In this document: positions 39,568-50,826 of the stretch, in pieces
How the letters are laid out: every line of letters begins with the position of its first letter
How positions within the stretch are numbered: the stretch's first letter is position 1
Assembly: GCF_042242105.1 (NCBI RefSeq)
Contig: NC_092028.1
Location: 8,541,338 to 8,605,337 of the forward strand
From: Pempheris klunzingeri
Taxonomy: Eukaryota > Chordata > Actinopteri > Acropomatiformes > Pempheridae
Reading direction: 5' to 3'
DNA: 64,000 nucleotides
Notes under the pieces: model-generated
The model's database searches: none
Told to the model about the DNA's origin: nothing
What the model saw: the letters and a program-made list of their open reading frames with translations, nothing else
Made by a program: the position numbers and the translations under genes

Positions 39568-42500
39568 TTAAACCACGCCCAGCTGAAAGTGTCCTAGCTG
39601 TGCTATCAGAGCATCATGATTCTTGTGGGAGCTCTGGAAGAACTCCTCTGCCCTCTGCAGGTGCTGGTCAGACAGGAAGCGCTCCACCAGAGTATGCTGG
39701 ATGGCCTTATGTTCGCAGGCTCTATATTGAACCCCGTGGCTCACGTTTCTCAGTGGCTCCACTACCAGTAATCCGCTGGTGCCGGGGCTCACGGCTGGAA
39801 ACACCTTTACCTGTTGGCAGAGGGAGGGATTATGGGCTGATGCTCACGCCATGTAAAGTCTGCAACTATCCAGTCATAATTGCCAAATATTCTTTAAAAA
39901 AAAAGGGTTTAAAAAAGGGTACTGATTCAGAAGTACGATCACTTTGGAGGATGTACTTTGTGGTGCTGTTAAACTGTATTGCGTTATACTGATCGGTGAT
40001 CCAAATCTTTTGTCCACCCCATTTATATCAATGCGTTTCATGATACCCTTGTTTACAGTATGAGTCAACATACGATGGACAATGGCAAAAAGTGTATCAG
40101 CTATATACATTGGAATGGCTTCCTCTGCTGCTGTTTCCCCATCTGAATAATGTTCATTTAAATTACTTGTAGCTGTATTTCCTCACTGCTCCGGTACACA
40201 GCAGCTTACTGACTTCTGATGGTCAATTTGAGGTATTTAGAAGAATAGAATAATAGTTGTCCCCTATCTGTAACAAACTGAACATGCCGTTATAAAAGGG
40301 GAGAGCAGTACCGTTTTGAGAAGATAACTTCTGTAGATCTTGAGCAGACGGTCAACACGATCCAGGTAGTCCTGACTTAACACGTCTCGATCTGATGGGT
40401 TGGTTAGACGCTTCCAGTGGAGAAAGGTGTGGATGTGGAGAGCAGCTCCATTCATCCATTGCTTCACCTGCACACGAAAGGTACAAGAATGTCGTTGCAA
40501 GCCCTCAATCTAACTGTCACACTGGGCTTATTTCATTTTGTATATTAGAGCCACCCATGTAGCAGACCAGGACCAGCAAACTCAGGGTTAAAACAAGTAT
40601 TATGACACTTCTTAACTCTAGATTAACTGATTAATTACCTCAAGGCCAAAAGAGCTACTTACGATTTATTGGAGGGTTATAGTGTAGCAAATGACATCCA
40701 GCCAAATACTGTTAGTAGCGACACCAATAATTCTAGCCGTTATAGTAGTTTAGAAAGAATCAGTAATAACAGATGTACAAGCACCATTGTTAATATTATT
40801 TGTGATTCTGCAGTTGCCTTGTATCAACGGCAAAGCCAACCCCGCCAGAGCTGACAGCGCTCTCCTCCATTAACACCATCCTCCTGTAGAAATCCAGCAG
40901 CTCGATTCTCAGCTTTCTCTCGTAGCTCTCCAGCAGTGCAGCCATCTTGTCCTGCTCATTGGCTGCACCAGGAATCTGCAGTGGAAGATGGTGTTTAGTT
41001 TGAATTATGGTGTCTACTTACTACAGACTGTGTTATTTTAAAGTATATTGTACTGTGTTACCTAAGGCTCTGTACAATACAAGATCAATACAACTTCATC
41101 CATCATTTCTGAATAGTTCTGCCCCTGCAGGTAGAACACTGCTGGATATTTTAAATGAAACAGAACAAAAAAAGAATTGGATTTGTACATACCATAATAA
41201 AAAAAAAACCTTTCTCAGTACAATGCGCTCATGGGTATCTTGTGACTAGAGGTGTAACAGTTCATGCGTTCATCCTGAACCGTTCGGTACAGGATGTTTG
41301 GTTTGGTACGACTTTCCTTCTGCATGCTAACGCTATGTGAGGCAATTACTGTCAAAATAGTTTAATAATGCAAATACTCCCACTTGTGGAACAATAATTC
41401 CAGAGCGCAAGTATGTCCAATATATTTTGGCAGCACACCATTCAGTTGCAGCATCCCCATGGATACACTAGCCATCAGATTAGCCTTGGTAGCTTGTTAC
41501 CTTGCTTGACCTGGTTACCCTTTGTTGCTGCTAAATGAATCACAAACAAGAGACCCATGGCACTGACTCAGTGAAACATTATTATCAAAATATGCGCCGT
41601 TATCTCAGTTGTTACATTTTATTGCCAGCGTAAAAATGTATGGTAGTTAAAAAGAAGAAGTAGTGGTTTGGTCCCTGTGATGGATATATTATGCCTAATA
41701 TACAATTTTTTATGACATTAGATTATTAACTGAAGCATCAGTCTTAATAATCTAACAGTTTAAAGACTAATGTTAGCAAACTTCATGTAGATGTTGGTGT
41801 GTTACTGACCCTACTGAGTCAGTTAACCAACTTTATGACTCTTTTAAAGTTGAGGCATGAATGGGCTTAATCCTTTATAACACAATTACTATGATTACCA
41901 CATAGAAATTCCAGCCACCTTTTTGAAAAACTCGCTGGCAATGTGGCTGATGTCCGACCCCGAGTCAGCCCCAAATATTCTGCGAATGGGATCAGGAGGC
42001 GGGGCAGGCGCCACAGGGCTCTTTGAGCCCGACCCAATGGACTGGTGATGGGCTAGCATCTCAAACAGGACTGAGAGTGCGAGTGCAACAACACCCACAC
42101 CCCCATAACTCACCTATAGATACACAAAAAATAATCAAAATCTTTAAGACAAAGTTTAAATATTTAAATGTAATGCATTTCAGACTGTAGGCCTGTTGAA
42201 TGTGGCAAATGTTAATCACTCCAAAACTCACGCCCATTGTCATAAATGTATTCATTACATTTCCTATTTTGGTGTTTCAGGAATGCTTTCTTTCTACATT
42301 CATTCTAAATTCCATGATATGTCCTGTATAACTCATGTTTCTGCCTACTAAGTGCATTTTCACAGTTATAGCAATAGGGATAGTGACACAAGATGGATGC
42401 AGACTAGACACCAGAATGATCTGACCGTGGTGTTTCCGCCAAACAGGGTGTGGAGGTCACGGTTGAAGGAAGTTCTCTGCTGCCGAGTCATGCCGCTCTG

Positions 42501-42898
42501 CAGGGTGGAGTACTGACGCTCCAAAGCCCAGGAGGAGTTCAGAGACAGCAGAGAGGCCAGTGAGGCATCTAGGGAGGCATCAGGAACCAGGCCTGCATGG
42601 CTGGAAAGTTATGGCATTCTGGGCATTCACTCAGCTGCTTCACAAACCTAGTCTTTTTATTTAACAGACAGCAATTTTAGCCCAAATTTTGGATCATCTT
42701 AGGCCCCATGGGGTTGCATCAGGGTTACATTTTCACTGCTACCTCTTTGCATACCTGGCGGTGTCGTACAGACAGTCTACGGTCTTTGGAGAGGCACTGC
42801 AGTTTACTCCCATCTCAGCGTCCAGAGTGACTGGAAATGGTTGCACACTAACTGGTGCAAAAAAGAAAAACCACAGCAGAGTTGCTGTCTCTGACCAT
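39568..42898 (-). CDS. Unrecognised glycoprotein, six exons
   Basis: I do not recognise this protein. Coding exons (minus): about 42755-42898 (leader), 42426-42600, 41919-42113, 40829-40975 (3' end uncertain), 40312-40467 and 39568-39810 (TAA at 39568). The phases join from the second exon on, giving roughly 350 aa. The leader has a hydrophobic stretch (AVVFLF). One extra T in a T6 run (42859-42864) puts MVRDSNSAVVFLF out of frame with APVSVQPFPVTLDAEMGVNC. The rest has a hydrophobic helix VGVVALALSVLFEMLA, a Pro-rich linker APAPPPDP, a charged helical part (KMAALLESYERKLRIELLDFY) and a C-terminal helical region (QHTLVERFLSDQHLQRAEEF). Sequons are NCS, NSS, NTT and NVS. It is probably secreted or membrane-anchored. 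The exon 4 donor is weak (GCC|gttgat), with a GC donor nearby. Confidence 0.68.
41247..41330 (+). mobile_element. hAT-like transposon end fragment
   Basis: The sequence ctagaggtgtaacagttcat... tgaaccgttcggtacaggat resembles the end of a hAT-family element common in fish (gaggtgtaac, ggttcggtac). It sits in an intron of the unrecognised gene. Only one end is recognised. Confidence 0.5.
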
Positions 42899-45800
42899 TC
42901 AGCAGGAAATCGTCAATGTGTGTTCAAGCTTCAGCCGCTGGGTGCAAAGTCTAGACCCATCCAGTGCGGATACACCCACGGCAAACAAACTGTTCAAATA
43001 CAGAGATACCCATACATGCAATGAATGGCACACTCCAGAGGATAGGAAATCTAATGTAATTCATCTGCTTTTTAAGTTTAGAAAGGTAAAGATTATATTT
43101 TGTTCATATGGTTTCTAGGTATGTTGCTGGGACACCAGCTTGCCACATTGTGGTTTTACAGGCAGTAATATGTCCGGCTATGTCTTGGCAGGTGGCATTT
43201 CTCAGTGCACAGCTCTCAGTAAAACAGTTGAGATAGCGGTTTCCTGCTGCTTCCAGTCTTTGCTAACTGGCTGCTGGTGGAGAGTGAGAGTGGCATTGAT
43301 CTTCTGACTTGGTTTTAAACCTCTGAAAAGTGAGTGTGCTCTCAACTACCATTATCCTTAACCTTTAACAAGGACTTAAACCCTCCCACCTCCTCCAGCA
43401 GAGCTGCTCAGAGCAAGATAATGGCTTTAGTTGGTAGCTCTCAGACTGTGAAGCAGTGAAAAGTGCTGAAGTTATTTTGAAATATTTGAAATATAGGGAT
43501 TGCTGTCAAAACATTATATCTAATATTTGTTTCATATGTTTAATAAACTGTCTCTTTTTATGTATTTTGGACACCTAGCATGCACACAAGGCTAGCATGT
43601 TCTAGGTTTTGTCAGGAGGAAGACAGGTAATGTCACAATCCATCACAAAAGTGCAACTTTTACCAGAAGACATGAGGCAATGACACAATTTGATACGTTG
43701 GGAAACATTTTACATAGCAACCAAAGCCTTCTGTATACATGTAATGAATAAAGATTCAAACCAAAAAATGAACAGAGAACAGTGAAGTAATAATTAACAC
43801 ATATTGATACTGATCCCTCATGTGTCAGATACAAGCATAACATGAAACAAATATGGCAGATCCTTGCATTTTTACAAAATATACAGTAACAACAATCATA
43901 CAGTAACCATAATATGAGTCATATTGTCAGCCAGCGAAGATGTGAAACACAAAATTACTAAAGCAAAAGGTCATATTTCATTAAAGGTATTATACAGTCT
44001 GAGTAAGCGAAATTCATTTCTGATTTGGAAGCAGGTGTTTTCATATTTCATACACACATAGTTTTCAAAAAAGACCTGTTCTCATGGCGGAAAGAGGCTG
44101 AGCCGATGCAATCGAATCAATTGTCCCTTAGCCTGAGGCCAATCTGTCCACCAGACTTCAGGAAATCTATTCTGTGTTTCCTGCTGACAGCGACAGGGAC
44201 TTATATAGGTGAAGACATAACCTCCTCCGCAGAGGTGATGAAACCTTAACTGTTCAAATAAAACAAAGGCATTCACATCAGTATCTGACACTTAAGGATG
44301 GGTAATGTAATATATATAACATCAGAACATATCCGCCTGTATGAAACTGAATGAATCAAATCATCATAGCCCTATTCCGTGTGTGAGTCTGCGTGTGTGT
44401 GTGTGTGTGTTGTGGATGTGAACTAGCAGGCCACAGTTACAGTAATTAAACTTGCATACACATAAAATGTCTTTGTATAAATACATATTAGGAAAGAATC
44501 TCATTTAAAATACACATGTCCTCAAAGTTAGTTAGCCCTACTGTCAAACATTAAGAAACAATATTCTCACTGAGCTAAAATACTGTAATACTGCATGTTT
44601 ATACAACCAGTGGTCATCTTTAGCTGACGTTTGGCTGGATTTCATATTGTTTTCTAATCCTAGTACAGCATTCACGTGTTAGATATACACTGAGAGAGTC
44701 ACTGATCGCTATAATCAGTGCTCAAACTTATTGATTTCATAAGCTGTTACCTTAATGTAGCTCATTGCTTAATATTTTGGGAGGATAATTAAAAATAATG
44801 CCATTAATCCACTCAGGACCTGCACATTATGTTAGAATGCACTCTTGTGGACTGAGAGGAGCACAACGTCCCAATATTTGAGAACTTTAATACTTGGCAT
44901 AACTTTTAAAGGTCTAGACCAAAACATATTGACGTCAGTTAGCCACATCAAGTGGGTTGATCCTGGGAGTAGCATAGTATTGGTTTATTGACAGGATGTA
45001 TCTCTCTATGTGTGGCTCAGCAAGGAAACACTGATCAGGGAAACACTAAGAGGGTATTTCACACTAAAAAGACCTTAACTTTGGAGGATACTCTGTTAAA
45101 TTGTTTATTTCAGACTGCTAAATATTCTCATATTAGCTAAATATATCATATTAGCCGTCATACTGTTTGAAAGGTTTGGAAGTATATACTGACCACCAAT
45201 AGCTAGCTCCAGGGGGTCCATACACATACACATGGTTCCTGAATGTAGGATGATGATTAGCAGGCCAGCTAGTTCTTTACCACACATGTCCAGACAGAGC
45301 CTGTGCCTGGCCAACACTGTGTCTACTGAACAGAGAGAGACTGAAGTGCTGCTGAAAGAAGTAATCACGTTACTTGCAATGCCATGTAATGCATGACTGC
45401 CCATCGCTGCCCAGTAAGCCATGACAGTGAGCCAGCACACACAACCTACCTGAAACAGAAGCAGCTAAATGGCATTCAGCCATCATTCACTGTGCCTATT
45501 GCTTCACAGCCAGAGCGACTTGATAAGGTGAATATATATAAATGTTCCATTTATTGGTGTCTGACGACTGCACAACATTGGGTACCTTAGCACTAAGACA
45601 AATTAATGGAATCCAGCCATTATTACTGATATTGGTTACACCTGTTTTTGACTGGTCAAAAAGGCTGATGTTCTACACATTCTATGAGCCCACATCACAA
45701 TCCAAAACCTGTTTCAAGTTCATTCACGGGTCTTGTAATAATTTGAGTAGCTGTAGTCAAAAGCTAATAGTTATTCATATTCTCTGGTACTTTTTAGATC

Positions 45801-46047
45801 AGTAATGCTGGTAAACACATCAGAAAAGCATCAGTTAATTGAGAAACATAAAAATGTCCTTTTTTTAATCTACATATCAAACTCTTACCATTCCTCTAAT
45901 GATAAGATGATTTTTTGTTCATATTATTTATATTTCTATATTATTAGTATTTATATGTTTTTAATTCCTTTTTTAATTGATTGTTTCCCTTTGTTGCATG
46001 CACTGTATGCAGTGTGCATCTCTTTCTGTATCGTGCAGTATGTGCCC
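42899..46047. other. Intergenic, no gene seen
   Basis: Between the unrecognised gene and the GPCR. It has a (TG)n tract at about 44393-44411. Open frames such as 45105-45440 (-) have no splice context or family resemblance. No exon is supported. Confidence 0.5.
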
Positions 46048-49000
46048 TCACAAAGTGGTCGTGGAGGGCCGTGCAGTGAGCGTGCGCAGGCGGTGAGACT
46101 GTGTGTGGGTGTGTGTGTGTATGAGGCTGTGTACAGCGTGTCTGTATCTGGCAGACATCAGATTGTACAGTAACGGGTTGATAGCAGCACTGAGGTAGAA
46201 GAGGACAGAGGACACCAGGTTGATATACTGAGAGAGATAGTATAAAAAAACCAAGTGTGGGTCAGGGTGTGTGTATGTATTGTTGAACGCTGTGCTGTTG
46301 TGTGTGTTATCAGTGTATAGGCTGGTGGGCGTCACAGCATGTGTTGTTTGTGTTTGTGTATGTTGTGTGTTTGTGAGTGTGGGGTGTGTGTTATTTTGTG
46401 AGTTGATAATGGGTGTCCTGCTTAGCATGCTAATGGCTGTGTGTGCATCTGTGTTGGTGCTTGTGTCAGTATGGAAACTGCTGTGCAAGTGTGATAGTTG
46501 TGTGAAAATACGTGTGGTTTTGTGCGTATCATTATATGTAGCGGTGTCTCTGTCTGTGTGTGTCATCTTTCCATTCCTAAAGGGTGTCTTGAAGTGCATG
46601 TCCCGGTCTGAGTCTGAGTAGCTGATGGGTTCACTAACGGCGTGTATGTTGCTATCTCTGCCTATGCCATCAGAGAGCGTGTTCATCTCTAAAGGTGCAT
46701 TCGTGTCAGTGTATGCTTCCTGTCCGTAAATACCGGTGTCCATGGAAAAGGAGAAAATAGTCCGACCCACATGGAACGGCAGCCAGCATAGAACAAACGC
46801 CAAGACAATCACTCCTGGAGGAGGGAAAGAGACAGAGGAGGAGCAGGGTGGAGAGAAAAACACAGGAGAAGGACAATAGAGTCATTAATATCTGAAGCAA
46901 AGATGGTGAAAGATGTCTCTTCCTCAAATAATGCTACCCTTGTAATTAAGTGGTCTCAAAATACTATTCTAGTTTGCTAGAAGTGTGTCAGCAGAAGCCC
47001 TCGAAGTTACTGTAAAAATAAAAATGTCTGAGGGTGTGTGGCGTTCTCACCCAGCATTTTGATAGTGTGCCGGTGACTCTGGTCCCTGCGGCTGCTTTGT
47101 GGGCGGAGCCACAGTGTCCGTCCAATAAGGCTGTAGACCAGTCCCAGGATGCAGAGGGGTACCAGGAAGTACAGGTTGGAGAGAATCATCATGGCCGCCA
47201 AGAGACCGGAGGAGATGGCGTAGTCGGTGCAGCGGCACTCTGTCTCGTCACTCTCTTCTGTGTGACCTCCTAAATCCTCCTCTTCCCATCCTCCTCCCTC
47301 ATCTTCCTTCATTTTGTTTTGCTGCTCTCTCTCGTCTTCCATCTTCCCCTCTTCTTGACCTCCTCCCTCATCTGCTTGTTTCCTCTCATCTCTTTCTCCT
47401 ACTCCTGGTTTTCTCTCTCCTTTCTCTCCCAGCCATTTGAACTCTCTCACTCTTTCACCCCATCCCATTTCTGCTTTCTCTCTCCACTTTATTCCCTCTA
47501 ATCCTTCATCCATCAAGGCCATGTGTCCACTTCCGTTTTCCCTTCCACCCGTCATAAATCCTCCCTGTTCTCCTTCCCTGCGTGTCCAACCTCCGTCCTC
47601 CCTCCATCCGCCAGTCCCTAACTCCTCTCTCCCAACTTCTTCCACTCCAACCATGACTAACACCGGTGCAGCGCTGACGACCGCAGCCAGCCAGAGGCAG
47701 CCAATGAGAGCCCTGGTTCTGCGCCGTGTCACCAGGGTCTTGGCTGTGATTGGCCAGCAGACCGCCAGGTATCGCTCCAGGGAGAGGAAGGTGATGTGGA
47801 GGATGGTGCAGAAGGTGCAGCACTCTGACAGGAACATTGTCACCTTACAGGCGAGGTCTCCTAAAGGCCAGGGTATGGGCCTCCAGAGCTGAGAGAGACA
47901 CAACAATTATTTAACCCTGACATTTCATTTAATGGCAACGCAGCAGATCTTGTTTAAGGAGCACATTTTCAAACCAAAAAAAAAAACACAAGAAAAGTGA
48001 AGTTTTACAACAAGACAAAATTTAGCTGGAAATCAACTGCAATTGTGTGTCAACCAAAGAGGCAGAATGACGACATCTTGACAACTGCCAATTGAAACTG
48101 AATGACAGTGAACTTGTATTAAGACCAGAACTGGATGGGCAAAACACACTTGAGCTTCAGCTATAATTGCAGTGTGGCTCAAGGGATACAGTATTAATCA
48201 TATTCAGTCTACCACTTTGTCCAAGAAATTAGCGACAGATATTCAGTGTCTTTGTAGGATAAACTCCAATGACACTGGCTATCCTGTGCACTTGTAATAT
48301 GGCACCAGTGTCACCACCGGGGTTGCAGCAGTATACCATTTTCATTGACGGTTATCATACCACATACGTTTGCTCATGTACAGTGTTGAATTAGAATCTC
48401 ACCTGTGCATGCATGATATTTATCCCCTTTTCTCCTCATCTCCTGGTCTAATTTCACCACACACATTCAGTGAGGAAATTGTCAAAGAGAAGAGAGACTG
48501 ACTGCAAAAACAGATGTTTGAGTTTATTTTCATTTTCCTATATTTTTATTTTGTGCACTCAAGGGAATATCAATCAAACCAGTGTTGCTTTATTCACTTT
48601 AACAATGCCATTTATCTTGCTTTGCAAGTGAACTGAAATTGTTAATAGTCATAGGATATTATTTGAAAAGCTCACAGCTGATGTTATTTTTCATTTTTTA
48701 GTTAATTCAACATGCTATGGTGCTATCGTAAACTACCATGCTTTACATAACATGTTACAGTTCCATGCTATTCCATGCTATTTTTCATCATGTTAATAAT
48801 TCAGTCTCTCTCTTCTTCAGGGTTAAGCTACCCCTGCAAAAACACTTCTTGATTCAGCTCAACCAGCTGTCACACTGTCATATTTTATGAGATCTTACCA
48901 TTAAAATCTCACATCGCTGCAACTCTAATCACCACTTGCCACTTACAGATTGCGGGGGCAGAATCTGGGGAGTAGCTTGGTTCTAAACCTCTTAAACGTC

Positions 49001-50826
49001 CCAGACGTCTTTGATGTTTTCAACAACCCAAAAAGGAACCAGGAAATATTACGTATTTACTGACACATGTCATTTGATTATCCATCGTGATTGCACAGAG
49101 GATATGTTAGAAGAATGATCTAAGGGCACTCTGGATATGACCTGTTATGAACCCTTAAACATAATAGAAGAAAACTTCATTTGGCAGCAGGGATTACCCC
49201 CAGGGGGGAAGTAACAGGGGCTTGTTTAAACCACTATTGGAACACAATTCTCAGAAAGGAGCAGATGCATCATGCCCTCTCCATCATTCATATCAGTGGT
49301 CTGCAGTTTTTCCTGTGACTGCACCTTGGTCAGCTCATTCTGCGTGTGTGTGAGTGTGTGTGTGTGTACCTTATACAGATCCAGAGGCAGCAGTAGGAGT
49401 ATCAACAGATCACTAACAGCCATGCTGCTCAGGTAGAGGTAGGTAGAGCTTCTCATGTGTGGCCGGAGCCAAACCACCAGAATTGTTAGAGTGTTTCCCA
49501 GAAGGCCGAAGAGCATCAGTGAAATGTAAATGACAGTCACACACACTAGAATATGAAATATTGATGTTTCATCAGCATCACTTTGCATTGTCTGAAGAAC
49601 TGTATAGATTGTCAGCCATAAATGAACAAATGTTACATTTTACTACACTATGCACTTGTTAGTTTGACATCTGTGGATGTAAGCTTATTAGCTTTCTTGC
49701 TGAGAGTTAGATGAGAAGATTGATACCACACTCATGTAGGTAAATGTGGAGGTACTGCCAGCAGCCGCTTAGCTTAGCTTAGCTTAGCACAAAGACTGGA
49801 AACATGTCAAAAGGTAGAAAATATGTTGTTTTACTCTGGATTTTGTGCAACATGCTTATTCATTTGTAACTCGAAAAATCAGGAAATCTGCTTCATCATG
49901 ACTGTAAGTGAGGTTGATAAGCGTTGATTGACAGTAGCCCGACAACATCTGTTGTCACATTTTGATTCAGATATTGTCATATCTGGGCGTCCCAGTAGCC
50001 TAAGAGTTAAGGCTCATTCCACACAATGCAATGTCCACACATTGGGGCGGCTGTGGCTCAGATGGTAGAGTGGGTCGTCCATCAATCGCTGGTTCGATCC
50101 CCGGCTGCTTTGAGTCAGCATGTCGAAGTGTCCTTGGGCAAGACACTGAACGCCAACTTGCTCCTGAAGCAGCTTCAGTGTGAGAATGTGTGTGAAAGAA
50201 TAGTTTCCTCCAACTTAGATTCCTCCTGAATGAATAATGTGTGAATGAGGATGTGATGTAAAAGTGCTTTGAGTAGTTGAAATGACTATAAGGGCGCTAC
50301 ACAAATACAGACCATTTACCATGTATTGCGCTCTCTCTCTCTCTCTCTCTCTCAAGGCCTTTAACACTAAGCTAAGCTGTCTGCTTTCTGTAGCTCACAC
50401 ATGCGGACATGAGTTGTATTGCTCTTCTCATCTAACTCTCAGCAAGAATGCAAATAAGGGTATTTCCCAAAATGTTTTAAGTATTCCTTTAAATCAAAAG
50501 AAAGAAGGAATTATCCAGACACCACAATTTCCTTCAGTCAAACAAGATTAAGGCCAAAGTTAAAGGGGAGGGGAAACTTTATCAGTTGTAACCCCCTTTG
50601 TGATTTTTTTTTTTGCTTGTTTTGTTGCTCCCTCAGATCTTGCCCGGTACAGCTTTTAACTTCTATTAACAAAATGTGCAATAATTGCTTTTTACCCACC
50701 TAACTCAATCAATCCAAACACAGGTTCCTTCCACTGGCACTCTTGGTTCGAGCAGTCCTCTGGGAAGCCCGATGCGAGGCCACAGTCTTCTTCTTCACAG
50801 CCACTGCCCAACTCCGTAAGATCCAT
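46048..50826 (-). CDS. Ghrelin/motilin receptor-family GPCR with giant loops
   Basis: Rhodopsin-class receptor of the GHSR/MLNR group, expected to bind a ghrelin- or motilin-like peptide at the plasma membrane. Four minus-strand exons: 50700-50826, 49370-49545, 47051-47888 and 46048-46814 (1908 nt, 635 aa, in phase). The N-terminus starts MDLTELGSGCEEEDCG. TM1-2 are in exon 2 (GNTLTILVVWLRP, SDLLILLLLPLDLYK). Exon 3 has LWRPIPWPLGDLACK, ERY at the end of TM3, and TM4-5 with SLIGRTLW. Exon 4 has VLCWLPFHVGR (TM6) and YLSAAINPLLYN (TM7). Family members are about 360-410 aa. The excess is an E/G/K-rich insert of about 135 aa in loop 2 and a T/N/H-rich insert of about 155 aa in loop 3. Loop 2 length and the TM7 approach (YYLSQYINLV) fit MLNR best, but a teleost GHSR-like paralogue is possible. 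A start at 50937 is an alternative. Confidence 0.87.
47265..47650 (+). repeat. Long polypyrimidine-rich tract encoding GPCR loop 2
   Basis: The plus strand is dominated by C and T (ctcctcttcccatcctcctc and similar) for almost 400 bp. The minus, coding strand is correspondingly purine-rich and yields Glu, Gly, Lys, Arg and Trp codons. It looks like an expanded, partly degenerated GGA/GAG simple repeat kept in frame. Confidence 0.7.
49985..50325 (+). mobile_element. tRNA-derived SINE(s) nested in the fold-back MITE
   Basis: From about 50043 the sequence has an A box (tggctcagatggtagagtgg) and a B box (ggttcgatccccgg). A body follows (catgtcgaagtgtccttggg) and a 3' end (gggcgctacacaaatacaga) before ccatttacca. 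In front is a piece of another tRNA-type head (gtcccagtagcctaagagtt, about 49989-50035). These are retroposed SINEs, not a functional tRNA gene. Confidence 0.75.
50329..50353 (+). repeat. (CT)n microsatellite
   Basis: About twelve CT units directly after the SINE 3' end. Confidence 0.85.

Larger units (their letters stand above)
49655..50495 (+). mobile_element. Fold-back MITE split by SINE insertions
   Basis: The left half runs to cagcagccgcttagcttagc... aagactggaaacatg (about 49810). The right half resumes at about 50360 (ctaagctaagctgtctgc) and ends tcccaaaatgttttaagtatt. Both halves carry the inverted ctcatctaactctcagcaag / gagagttagatgagaag segments. It lies in the first intron of the GPCR gene. 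Confidence 0.7.

Noticed and set aside
45105-45440. Minus-strand 111-aa frame between the unrecognised gene and the receptor
   Set aside because: No motif, signal or splice support; likely repeat or chance.
46271-46621. Plus-strand Val/Cys-rich 116-aa frame
   Set aside because: Translation of the TG-rich antisense strand of the receptor's loop 3 insert.
47437-47892. Plus-strand 151-aa frame rich in Ser and Pro
   Set aside because: Antisense to the receptor's purine-rich loop 2. Its composition comes from the simple repeat.
50043-50107. Possible tRNA gene (A and B boxes present)
   Set aside because: The sequence continues into a typical SINE body and tail and lies inside a MITE. It is a retroposed tRNA-like head, not a tRNA gene.
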